A stretch of DNA of 64,000 nt from Hortaea werneckii (taxonomy: Eukaryota > Ascomycota > Dothideomycetes > Mycosphaerellales > Teratosphaeriaceae). Made by a program: the position numbers and the translations under genes. The notes beneath the pieces were generated by a model that was given only the letters and a program-made list of their open reading frames with translations, searched no databases and was not told the origin of the DNA. Of the stretch, positions 24,007 to 34,303 are shown one piece after another (position 1 is the first letter of the stretch; every line of letters begins with the position of its first letter). Where the stretch lies: assembly GCA_037044905.1 (NCBI GenBank), contig JBAOKB010000061.1:744001-808000 (forward strand). Reading direction: 5' to 3'.

Positions 24007-24473
24007 CTGTTCACTGCCCGCCCGCTTCCCGCCTCTCGCCGACTCAACCAGCAGCAGCTGCGTCTCGGGTTGATAGAGCAGGATCGGTCTTACCTTCCTC
24101 CCTTCCTCCCACTCTACCGCTCTCCAAAGTGTGCGATTAGCAGGGCTTCGCCTCCCCGTCTTTTCTGCACCTTTGCGCCTGCGTATCGGATTGCCGGCTT
24201 TCACTAGCTGTGCACACCCTTCACCACCACCTCGACACCTATCAGACGGTCTTCCCAGCGTCTCAATCGACACGCTGCTCGCCGTATCATTCAGTAAGTC
24301 GGTCACGGCGTTGCAACGAGCAGTAGCGTAGTCTCACTCGACCATATAAAACAAAGAAGCTGACACACCTTTCACTAAGCAGATTGTTAATTCTGGATTA
24401 CTCTTTTAATGCCGCTTTGGAGATAGATAGGCCACCCTAAAGTTCTCAATCGGACACATCGCGACGAGGAGCA

Positions 24474-26674
24474 ATGCCATACACTCCTCCCTCTCAGCAG
24501 TCACCTGCCTCTTCCAAGAACAGCAGCCCTTATTCCAGCCGCAGCCCCTCCATCAGCGAAGATGGCATGCGATCGCCAGTGACAGGCAGGCCTCAGCCGC
24601 CGCGGTCCAATTCGGCATCCTACACGCACAAGCAACGGCGATCGCCCTCTGTGCAAAGGACGGACTCAGCAACCGCCGAGACATTAGAGAACCATGTCAA
24701 GGCCACCGACTTTGCACACCTTGAAAGCGTACGCCAGTCACCCCCTCCTGTCAACAACCTCGTGATACCTACGGGCATGGTGATATCACCGCCAGATTCT
24801 CCAGAACACTCCGACGGAGATGGAGAGCAAGAGCGGGGTAGACAGGTCGATTGGGATCAGCTGAAGCAGGCAGTGCGAGCGATTGATATGAAGCGGGAAG
24901 GTTCCCCGGACAAGGTGGGCGTTCACTTGAAGCCTACTGATAACGCGTCCGAGCCAGTGTCGCAGATCACATCACCTACCGCACTCAGCGCGGAAGCACG
25001 GAAGATCTCACACTCACGTTCGAACACGGAAGGTGCGAACATCACCATCCCACGCTCAGCAAGCTTCGACTCCCCCCTACAGATTTCGGACAGCGATGAC
25101 GACGAGGGACCATTCTCAAAACCCCAGCTCGTGCGGAAAAAGTCAGGAGAGCTGGTCAAGCCGGCTTTGAGACCGTCGTCCAGGCGGCGTTATTCGAGCA
25201 TGCCTGGCACACCGACCTACTCAAAGTCTGTCCACTTTAAAGACAGTGACAATCAGACGCGGCACTTTCTGCAGGTGGACAAGCCGATGGCGGTCAGTGC
25301 CGGCTCATCACCCGTCGAGACATATGATAACGAGTCTGAGTTCCCATTCAACGGGGAAACGGTGGAGCGCGAGATCTGTCTCGCCAATTTTCCCGAAGAC
25401 AGCTTTGAGAGGCAGACGCAGCCCGTGCGGCTGGAGAAGATGCACCTGTCTTCGGACAAGCAGACTCTCATTGGAACTTGTGCCGTGCAAAACATAGCAT
25501 TCCACAAGGCAGTGGCAGCCCGCTTCACGCTTGACCATTGGAAGACGACTTCGGAAGTGACGGGCGAGTACCAGCATGACCCGCGCAGCTCGACTGACGG
25601 CTGTGACCGGTTCAGCTTCCAGATCAAGCTCTCTGACCAGGCGAATATCGACGACAAAACACTGCTGATCTGCGTGCGGTATACCGTCAATGGCCAGGAA
25701 TACTGGGACAACAACAAGGGAATGAATTATCAGGTCGAGTTCATCAAGGCGGTCAGGAAGACCAAGCCCTCTGTAGTAGTCACTGGTCTAGGAGCTAGAC
25801 CGCACACTTCGCTCCCACGCAGCCGGCATTCGCCACCCTCTTCATCTCGCGGCCAAAAGCCGTCTCTCGACGATGACTTTACTCGTCTTGACTCCAGCGC
25901 ATCATATTCATTCGGCAGCAATGACACTCTCCTGGACGAGTCAGGGGGCTCGATCAAGCTTAAGCCACGCAACAAGCGTGGTAGCGCATTCCCATCAAAC
26001 AACGCTGGTCAGCACCCGGCGAATGGACTTGGTGGACGCTACGACTTTGGCGCTTCTCTCTCGGCAGCACTCTCTTCTGCTCAGGACAAGCTTGGTCGCG
26101 AGAGCGGGCTTATGAACCCCGCTCAGAGGCAAAGCGGTGGCAGCTACTTCGGCCCACTGGACCGCAAGGAAGGCCCGACAAAGGCGGACGAGCGTCCCGA
26201 TGCTCTGACAACCGATAGGCCCGCCATGGGCTCCGACCAGTACCGCGACCTTGTCCAAAAATTCTGCTACGTAGGTTTCAAGGGCCCTGCAGCCGCTAAG
26301 GTCTAGAGAGGTCAGACCCGAGCTGACCGACGTCTCAGTTCACTCCTGGCTCTGGAAAGGGCCCACGCTCGCCGCAGCCTGCTGATACTCCGGAGTCTGC
26401 TGCTGCGCCGATCAAGACGGACGGTACGCTCGAGTCCGCAAGCACATCCCGATCTTCCACCAACAGTTCCTCGCCGCAGCTCGACGGCAACAATGAGCGT
26501 GCGGTCCCGGCTTCCAACCCATTCGTTTCTCGTTCAGGCTCGCCGGCACCTGTCACTGGTGGTGGGCTTGGAGCTCGCTCGACCACCCCAATCAGCTTTG
26601 GATATCCTTATCACAGCTCTGGTCGCGATGGCTATCTCTCCGATTCGCCCACGCCCACTGCAATTCGCGGCTAG
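24474..26674 (+). CDS. PP1 regulatory subunit with CBM21 domain (Gac1-like)
   Basis: A 710-residue protein in two exons: 24474-26270 and 26339-26674. The 68-nt intron (donor GTAGGT after KFCY, branch CTGAC, acceptor CAG) must be removed, since reading through reaches a stop. The N-terminal 250 residues are Ser/Pro-rich and disordered. An RVxF-type PP1 docking motif, KSVHF, lies near residue 245. The CBM21 carbohydrate-binding domain follows (about 285-425), with VQNIAFHKAVAARFTLDHWK and the hallmark YWDNNKGMNYQVEF. The tail is low complexity. Family members (yeast Gac1/Pig1/Pig2, animal PPP1R3) bring the Glc7/PP1 phosphatase to glycogen and activate glycogen synthase; the role here is by family. 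The start MPYTPPSQQSP is the first ATG. Intact. Confidence 0.9.
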
Positions 26675-28140
26675 TAGTCGTCATTCAGCGGTCGTCACGA
26701 CCTTCCATTCTACTTTTCCCCTTCTTGACATTGTTATATGACTCTGAAGAAAAATGGGATTCGGCGAACACCACCGCAGACGATCACAGCATCACGATGA
26801 AACGACAGACAGACGGACAACGCGTATACTTCTTCGGTCGGCTGGAGGTCAACCCCCTCCACAATGAAGAACGACTTTCCACGTTGAGCAGGAGATCAGC
26901 ATGGGTTTTCTGCGTATATGCTTGACTGTCAAAACCTTCTTCTCCTCTTCTCTCTCTCTCGCATACGAGACTGCGGCTACTACTTTGTTTTAATGCACTT
27001 CTAGCGAGATGAGTTGGCTTTTCGAATCAGCAACACAGCATGGCGTTTTACTGGAAATGGGACATAGATGCGACTTTTGCTTCCGTCCCCTTATCTTTGA
27101 CCTGGGGAGGCAGAGGCGGTTGTTCTTGTTTTCGGGAGGGTTTTAAAAAGTGGGAACATTGTTGTTCTTTTGATCGGCTCTTGAGATGCGCGCGACCTTC
27201 CTTCTCCGCTTCGGACATGATGGGAGAGGGGACGTTTGCCGTTTGGTTGTCTCTTTTCACTTTCTTTGGCGAGACATCATGAACTTGGACTGTGCATACA
27301 TTGGTGGGCGGTCTGGGGTGTGGAGACTGGGAAAACCCCCCTATGGATGCGTGTGGGAAAGGAAGGGCAAACGGCTACGCGGGTTTGGCATGGGCAATGG
27401 AAGCGATTACAGGGACATGGTTGCAAATGCCTAGTATTGATCCTGCTTGCAAAGAGCAGCAATATTACACATAGCGGAAGTTCTCCTCATTATGTTGTCT
27501 TGGGTGAGGTGCATCGGCTCATCGATCGCTGTTTCCACGCTTAAAGCTGCAATCCCTTTCTCTGTGTTCATGAAGATCGACCAGGATGTGCCGTCGCGTG
27601 CGGACGGATCAGGGCCTCATCAGGCGTGGAGAGGTCCGACAGCCTAGCAGGTCTAGCCTCCGAAAAAAGCACTGGCCAGCGGATAGCCGCCGAACACCTT
27701 CTTCCCGGCACCGCGGAGAAGCTAACGAGACAGCTTTTGGCTCGGGACGGGAACGGAGGCACGTGTGTAGTCCCAGACCAATTGAGGGTATAGAGACCAT
27801 TGGCTTATGAGTCCTGAGCCGGACTGGGACGAAGCACAGAAGCCTCAGTCGCCCGATCGGGCGTCGCCAAGGAAAGGTGCGGCAAAGATGAGGAAAGTGG
27901 GTGGCTGTAGGCAAGTAGTAGGGTGGGAGAAGGGCAGAGGGCGGGTTTTTTTGACAAGTCGTGAGCGGTTGTACGGCGTACCGATGGCAGCCAGCCAGCA
28001 TGGACCAGCGGGCGGCGGGCGGCGGACGGGGCCCAATCAGCGACGAGCACGGCGCTGGGGCTGGCGGGCTGGAGGGAGATGAGCTCTGAAAGCCACAGGT
28101 CGCTCGCTAGGCCCTTCTTGGGTTTGCGCCTCCCTCGAAC

Positions 28141-28180
28141 CTCACTACTCACTACTCACTACTCACTACTCACTACTCAC
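28141..28180 (+). repeat. heptanucleotide repeat (CTCACTA)n
   Basis: Five perfect 7-bp copies plus CTCAC, about 640 bp before the NIF phosphatase start. Confidence 0.95.
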
Positions 28181-28222
28181 CCGTGACAGTCGGCTGTTGC
28201 ATACCAACTACTGCAACTGCGA

Positions 28223-28256
28223 CACCACCACCACCACCACCACCACCGCCACCACC
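28223..28256 (+). repeat. (CAC/ACC)n trinucleotide repeat
   Basis: About eleven triplets with a single G interruption. Confidence 0.85.
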
Positions 28257-28368
28257 CTCTTTCACCCCCCAGGCTCTTTCCCTCGGACCGTGTTGGCGAG
28301 AGGACTGACTTCTTGCCTGACAGAGGTACCTGCGCTGTGGGGATCTTGCGGCGGTGCACGGCCCGGCG

Positions 28369-28394
28369 CTTGCTTGCTTGCTTGCTTGCTTGCT
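28369..28394 (+). repeat. (CTTG)n tetranucleotide repeat
   Basis: Six perfect copies plus CT. Confidence 0.9.
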
Positions 28395-28816
28395 CTCTCT
28401 CTTCCCAGCTTCCCAGTTCCCTTCGCTCTCTCACGTGCCGTCTGCTGCTGGTGTTTGGCTGGCGCGCGACGGAACGGGCAACTGCGACCGCTCAAGCGAC
28501 CCGACCTGGCCTGAACTCCAAGGTACTCCTACTACTACTACTACTGTGACCTGAGCGAGCTGCCTCACGAGCCCACACTGCACTTCATCTGCAAAGCCCG
28601 CGACCGCATCTGGTTCACTGCACCTCGCGCCGGGTAGCCTCAGGTTCTCAGTCGGCCTCCCCACCACCCAGGCTTCTTCCTCTGGTCGCTCATTACGTGC
28701 GCACCCGCCGCGCGGATTCCCTTGAAGAGGCTCAAGACCACATTCGCCGCCCAGACAGGCATCCCCCGTGAGCTGCCACCGCACATGCTTGGCCCGGCAC
28801 AACTCCAATAGCACCA

Positions 28817-30838
28817 ATGAGTACCTCAGGCGGTGGCCACACCGCCGGTGGGCCTACGCAAAGTAAGCCAACCCCCCCTCCACTCCACGCCGTCGGTGCA
28901 GCAGCGTGCTCGGCGGTTGTAGCATCGCGCTGGTGAAGAATGTCTAGCTTCCTGCACAATCAACATGGCTGGCCCGAGATCAGAGTGCTGACAATATCCT
29001 TCACAGACACCCCTAAACCATCCCAACCGCTCGCTCCTCCGCCCCGAACATCATCACGTGAACCCTCTACAGGTGGAGACGCGGGAGATGGACAGGCTAT
29101 GGAATCGCAAGGCGCGCAGCAGGTAGAAGGCACCGGGAATAATTCAAGCGTGCCGGCGGAACAGCAATCAAGCGCGGTAGCTACAGGCGGCGATACCACA
29201 AACGAGCGGCGGGACAGCGTGGGCAGAGGCTCGAAGCGGAGCTTAACAGGGCGACGGAGAGACCCAAGCTCTGGCAGTAAACGCGCCCGCGCTCCTATGA
29301 ATGAGAAGAGCTCTCAGCCCGCTCCTACTGGTCAGACCGAAGGTGCTGCAGCTGCAAAGCCGAAGAGGAAAGGTGGGTTGCTGGCCTTCTTGTGCTGTGG
29401 GTCCCGAGACGAGGGTCAGGAAGGCACGCAGGAGGCTGCGCAAGCGCCTAAACCTGTAGAGAAGCCTCAGCACATGAAGGCCCAACAACCGACAGCTTCC
29501 AAGCAGCAGCAGGACTCAAGTGCCCCGAACACGAGTGTTGCAACGGATTCAAAGGTGGCATTTGATGAAAAGGCAGCGCCACCCTCCTCACATGGGAACA
29601 CTGCCGCGGCGCCAGTCGCCGCTGGTACGGAGAATGAGAAGCCACCTTTAGGAGATGCTGCTGCCGACAAAGCGGCGCTGCCGTCTGATGTTCCAGCTGT
29701 TCAAAACAAACCCGAAACGCGACCCCTTGAAGAAAACAGACAGCCAATGCAACCAGCAGATCCAACTACAGGCCCACCCTCGCTTCAGACTGCAGGGGCA
29801 GCGGTGCATAATCCATCATCCGAGAACCCGGAGGTAAACGTACAGGCGCCAACGCCAGTCGTTCCTCAAAAGTCTGCAGAAGAGGAGCTCATCAGTGACC
29901 GAACGGAACAGCAAGCTGCGCTCGACGAGGACATTGAGATGCGCGATGCGGATCAGCATGACAAGCCCTCTTTGCCTTTGTCGTCTCAGGATGTCGCAGG
30001 AGTCGCTGCAGGAGGTGTTGCAGGCGGTGCAGTCGCTAGCGGCATTGCGCTTGGAGTCGAGGAATCGCGACGGCGTGAAAGTAGGGATTCTTCTCAAGGC
30101 GAGCCAACACAGACACTGCCGCCGCCCCCGCCCGGCCCTCCACCGCAGACACAACAGCATGAGGTGGCGGGCGGCAACGACACCACCACGCTGTCCTCGG
30201 CGGCGTCAGAAAGGGACGAGACGCAGAAGTGGCTGCTGCCACCGATCAAGCCAGAGCATCGCGGACGAAAATGCCTGGTTCTAGATTTAGACGAGACGCT
30301 CGTACACAGCAGCTTCAAGGTGCGTTCTGTCCATTTAAACATTTTGAAAGTGCGCAATTGCTTACCAAACCCGCAGATTCTACACCAAGCCGATTTCACG
30401 ATACCGGTCGAGATTGAAGGCCAATACCATAATGTCTACGTAATTAAGCGGCCTGGTGTGGATGCTTTCCTGAAGCGTGTTGGCGAGATATACGAAGTCG
30501 TCGTGTTCACCGCATCAGTTTCGAAGTACGGCGATCCTCTACTGGACCAGCTGGACATTCACAATGTGGTGCACCACCGCCTTTTCCGGGAAAGCTGCTA
30601 CAACCATCAAGGCAACTATGTCAAGGATCTTAGCATGGTCGGCCGTGATCTGCAAGAGACCATCATCATCGACAACTCGCCTACTTCATATATCTTCCAC
30701 CCTCAGCACGCTGTCCCGATCAGCAGCTGGTTTAGCGATGCCCATGACAACGAGCTTTGCGATTTAATACCCGTCCTCGAGGATCTCGCGACCAAGGACG
30801 TTCGAGACGTCAGTCTAGTGCTGGATGTGGCCATGTAA
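28817..30838 (+). CDS. NIF/FCP1-type phosphatase (Psr1/SCP-like)
   Basis: Three exons are inferred: 28817-28862, 29007-30319 and 30377-30838, for 606 residues. Exon 1 begins at the ATG at 28817 (MSTSGGGHTAGG); the first intron has donor GTAAGC, branch CTGAC and acceptor CAG. The second intron (57 nt) is a multiple of three without a stop, but skipping it restores the family sequence HSSFKILHQADFTIPVEI. The C-terminal catalytic domain has the HAD motif DLDETLVHSS, then KRPGVDAFLKRV, VVFTASVSKYGDPLLDQLD and IIIDNSPTSYIFHP. The first 400 residues are disordered and Q/P/A-rich, but contain GGLLAFLCCGS, a likely palmitoylation site as in yeast Psr1, which sits at the plasma membrane and acts with Whi2 in stress signalling. 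Localisation and pathway are by homology. Intact. Confidence 0.9.
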
Positions 30839-31886
30839 TTTTAGCGCCTTTTTGAGAGAGTGAGGGAGGGAGAGAGGGAGAGGGAGACCACCCCTTTCCC
30901 ACCTCCCAGATCTCATCACACCCCAACGATTGACACCCCCACGGATTTGCAGCTGGGCTGCAACACGGACCCCGCCCCGCTTGAAACATTCTCGTCCCCC
31001 GAATACTCCTTTCACCCAGCGCAAACCAAAAAATTAAAATCAGAAAAAGGACTTTCCACGGCACTTTGGTTTTCTTCCTTCCCCCCCCGACGAGCTGTAG
31101 TAAAAGAAAAAGATCGAAATCTTTCCCCCTCTCTTGCCTCCTCCCTACAGGCGAACTCGCTGGCATTTGTGTGTGGCGAAGAAGCGGCAGCGACGGCAAC
31201 GGCGATGGGCGACGGCGATGGACGACGGTGGCAGCGATCAGAGCACAAAAAAGAAAAGGGGGGCGACAACAAAGCATACACCTCTTCCTTCCTCCCCTCC
31301 CTTTTTTTTTGGGACCCACAGCTTCTGCCACGCGACCCCATGGCGCGACGCGATACTCCCCACACCATGCACTCACACGCACCTACGACGTAGCTTGATC
31401 TCGAGATACCCAAATTCTGTTCTTTTATTCTTCTTTTACTCTTCTTCTTCTTCTTCTAGCGTATACCCTCTTACGGGCTTTGAAATTTTTTTACTTTTCT
31501 TTTCCCTTCTTGAAGCTTCCTTCTATCGAACTTTCTTCTCACCTCTTGGAACCCACCTCCCCACAGCATCCGAACCGGGATCGGGAATGACTGGGGGTCG
31601 GCATGGAGGGGTTTGCATTGTAAAGCTCTTCTTTCTTTCTCTTTTTTTTCTTTTTTCTTGAGGTTCGATTTGCATGAAGAGAGACAGAGGGCAGAAGGAA
31701 GTTTGCGAGATGGGGGAAAGGGCAGGGGAGTGGGAGGAGAGAGGGGAGAAGGGAAAAGGGGGGATTTGTGGAGGGGGGTGGGGACTTGGGCATGAGGAGT
31801 TTGTGGGCTTTTGCATTTGAAAGTTTCCATTTTTTTTCCCCTCTTTTTTTTTCCAATTGTTTTATTCGAGGGAAGGAAGGAAGGAA

Positions 31887-31901
31887 GGGGGGGGGGGGGG
31901 G
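31887..31901 (+). repeat. poly(G)15 after a (GGAA)n tract
   Basis: Fifteen consecutive G preceded by four GGAA/GAAG units. Confidence 0.9.
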
Positions 31902-32132
31902 AAAATCAAAACTTGGTGGGGGTTTGCATGTGGTTGTCTTGGAACGGGCGGTGGAGAGAGAATGAGAGGGAGAGGGATATAGGGGGAGGAAGTGAAGGAA
32001 GAGAGCCCCGTGAGGCACGCGTGGAACAGGAAGCATTAGAAGAGCGTCGTTTCCCGCCCTCTCCGCCTGTCTGGGAGAGAAAAGGGGGAGGAAAAGATTG
32101 GGGGGAAAGGGGGTTCAGGTAGCCCTATCCCT

Positions 32133-32133
<1 letters not shown>

Positions 32134-32173
<40 letters not shown>
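32134..32173 (+). repeat. poly(C)40 homopolymer
   Basis: Forty consecutive C followed by TCTCC and a T9 run; by far the longest homopolymer in the window. Confidence 0.95.
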
Positions 32174-32175
<2 letters not shown>

Positions 32176-32722
32176 TCCTTTTTTTTTGCTTCTGGATTTG
32201 AGAGCCCCCGGGGTCTGGGTGGATGACTGGGCAGGGTTAGGTGGGGAGGGAGAAAGAAAGAAGAAGAGGCAGAGAGCCGAAGAGGGAGGTTGGAAGAGGG
32301 CATCACAGGGTATTCATTGAGCGCACGTAATTATTTATCCCCTTCCCTTGTACAGAATAGTTTTTAATCCAGTCCTCTCTACCCATTTCTGAGCTGGGAC
32401 ATGACGGTGTGAATGTTGTGTTGGTTTCAGGGGCCAAGGGAGGGTGATGTGCCAGGAAGTTGTGCGTTGTCGAAACTTTTAATTTTTATTTATATATTTT
32501 TGTAAGAAAAAAAATAGTGAGTCGGCTTGCCGAAGTGAGACATGCTCTAACACCGCCAAACCCTTCTTCAAAACTAAGTGCACTCATGTTCTCGTTTGTG
32601 TGTTGAGATCACCCCAATCTCAACAAATTGGAGAGGGAGCAGACCCTATTTCTGCTCTCCACCCTCTCGCTCTTTACGCAGTCGATCAACTACGAGATCT
32701 AGCTACCTAAGCATCTCCGACT

Positions 32723-33810
32723 TTACACCTTAACCCCTCTCTCCCCAGCCAGCTGCCTGATTTCTTCGGCTTCCCCTTCTCCGTCTAATCCTGCGCATTC
32801 CTCCTTGACCTCCTCATCGCGCTCTAGCCATTTCACGACGTTTTCTCGCGGATAGCTGGGCGGTTTGGAGAGGTCCCATAGTGCGGCTCGACACCAGAAT
32901 GTTACGCTGTTCTGGCTGCAGGTTTGGTGGGTGTCGGCTTGAAGTAGGGCGATGAGGAAGCGGTGGGCTGGGGGTTGGAGGCCTTGGATGGGGATGTTAG
33001 ATTTGGGTTCTTTAGGGGTACTTTTTTTTTTTCTTTTCTTTTTTGAGACGGTGTCATGGAGTCATAGCACAAGATGATCGAAATAAGGGCCTTGAGGATT
33101 TAGTTGAACATACCTAGGATACGCATACAGCGGATTATCCGTGTGATGCGGAGATGATTGTGGTCAATAGTCGTCAGCCAGCTGTCTGGTGCGCGCTCGT
33201 CGAAATTACTTGCTTTTGCGATGGTGCCCTGGCGATAATGATCAGATCGGATGTATTACGAGGATAAGTCGCTTTCGAATGCAACAAGCTGTGATATAAT
33301 ATGTCCAGTAACTTACCTGACTCTCATCCAGAACAAACCCGTAAAACCTACACATGCGCCCAAACGCCTTCTGCAGCCCTTCTCGCAGCGCCACGCCCTG
33401 GTTTCCTGCATTGAGAAAGGCATCTCGGACTTCCTTCGTTATTACGGGAGCATCGGGGTTGACGGGGAGCGCTCCGGTAAGGGGAAAAGGTGCTGGATGT
33501 AATCATGTCGGGCTTCGAGTGTGCGATTGGACCAAGTGGCGAGGATCTTCTCGAGGGTGTCGGAGGGTGATGAGGGATCTAGGGAGCCTCCTGTGTAGAA
33601 TTGGACTGTTGCAGATTGTGCTGGTGACATTTTTGTCGTTGTCGACGTGCAGAGGCGATGTGATGGACGGGTGGCGAATAGCTTCTTGGGATGTGCCCGA
33701 CGTGATATGGGAGTTGTGGCGAATGGACGTTGATACACAGGAGTCTTAGGAATGCAAGTGGCGAGGACAGAAGCGAAGCGGCGAGTAGAAAGATGCAGTT
33801 GTTGCTGCAT
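32723..33810 (-). CDS. OGFr-domain protein, one frame break
   Basis: The conserved domain of opioid growth factor receptors is clear: VQFYTGGSLDP, ILATWSNRTLEARHDYIQHL, FPLPERS. After a frame change, PDAPVITKEVRDAFLNAG and FGRMCRFYGFVLDESQ follow. Exon 2 (33228-33114) encodes IDHNHLRITRIIRCMRILG and exon 3 (32982-32723) encodes the tail. Introns: 33316-33229 (donor GTAAGT) and 33113-32983 (donor GTATGT, acceptor AAG less certain). One C seems to be missing in the CCCC run at 33464-33467; as read, the frame stops at 33442. The start is ATG 33810 or, giving a tighter fit to the domain, ATG 33630 (MSPAQSATV); the extra 60 residues are Arg/Ser/Thr-rich and could be a mitochondrial leader. The domain's function in fungi is not established. 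Confidence 0.85.
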
Positions 33811-34303
33811 CGCACCTGCCTTATTTGGGATGCGCCCGCAAGTGAATGCGGGAGTGGATTTACTCGGCAGAAAGCGCGCACTGATGGACCGAGTTGCTGC
33901 TGACTCTCACACAGAAGGCTGTTGGGTTCTACGCTTTCAAGCGCTCATTTGGTGGTGAGTGAGAGGGAGAGACTTCTGATATACCTACCTAGGTATGTAT
34001 ATATTGAGCGTAAAGTACGCTCCAGCTTGGACGACAACGAGGTCCACAGTAGTTGTCAAGTGCCCAAGGCAACAACATTGAAGCTGTGGGGAAGGAGATC
34101 TTACATCATTGTGCAGCGGGCCAATCCGAAGCTGCGGACAGCTACCTGGACCTGGACCTGGACCAACCACCACCTGGGGCAACTCCATCTACTATAATCA
34201 AGATAGCAAACCCAAGCCAATCCAAGCTCGTCTTCTATTTCAATCCACCGCATGTATTCATAAGCCCCGAGGCACCCTTACAGCGTTCAAGCGATTGCCC
34301 GGC
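33811..34303. promoter_or_regulatory. divergent intergenic, OGFr / snx41
   Basis: About 490 bases between two divergent starts. The stretch has no gene of its own: frames at 34053-34370 and 34109-34609 are out of frame with Snx41. It must hold both promoters. Confidence 0.45.

Larger units (their letters stand above)
19878..24473. other. gene-poor region, 4.6 kb
   Basis: No frame here shows a domain, long codon-biased stretch or clean intron structure; the largest (22933-23547, minus) is compositionally random. It contains a telomere-like 19-mer (21435-21453), a GA/CA microsatellite (about 23297-23319) and a TGCG repeat (23981-24006). The last kilobase is pyrimidine-rich and is probably the long 5' UTR and promoter of the following CBM21 gene. 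Undetected ncRNA cannot be excluded. Confidence 0.5.
26675..28816. other. intergenic, microsatellite-rich
   Basis: About 2.1 kb without a supported gene. The 3' half carries four simple repeats (28141-28394) and is probably the promoter and 5' UTR of the NIF phosphatase gene. Confidence 0.5.
30839..32722. other. low-complexity intergenic block (purine/pyrimidine tracts)
   Basis: About 1.9 kb without a gene, made of strand-asymmetric tracts: GA-rich at 30852-30890, C/T-rich at 31400-31530, G/A-rich at 31675-31800 with many GGG runs, 15 consecutive G at 31887-31901, and 40 consecutive C at 32134-32173. All frames here are repeat-driven. It separates the converging NIF and OGFr genes. Confidence 0.6.

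Noticed and set aside
24923..25717. Minus-strand frames opposite the CBM21 gene
   Set aside because: Antisense shadows of a well-supported gene.
28141..28180. CRISPR-like array
   Set aside because: Simple 7-bp tandem repeat with no spacers in a eukaryotic genome.
31539..32036. 165-codon minus-strand frame rich in Pro/Ser/Lys
   Set aside because: Created by G/A and C/T tracts; no coding signal.
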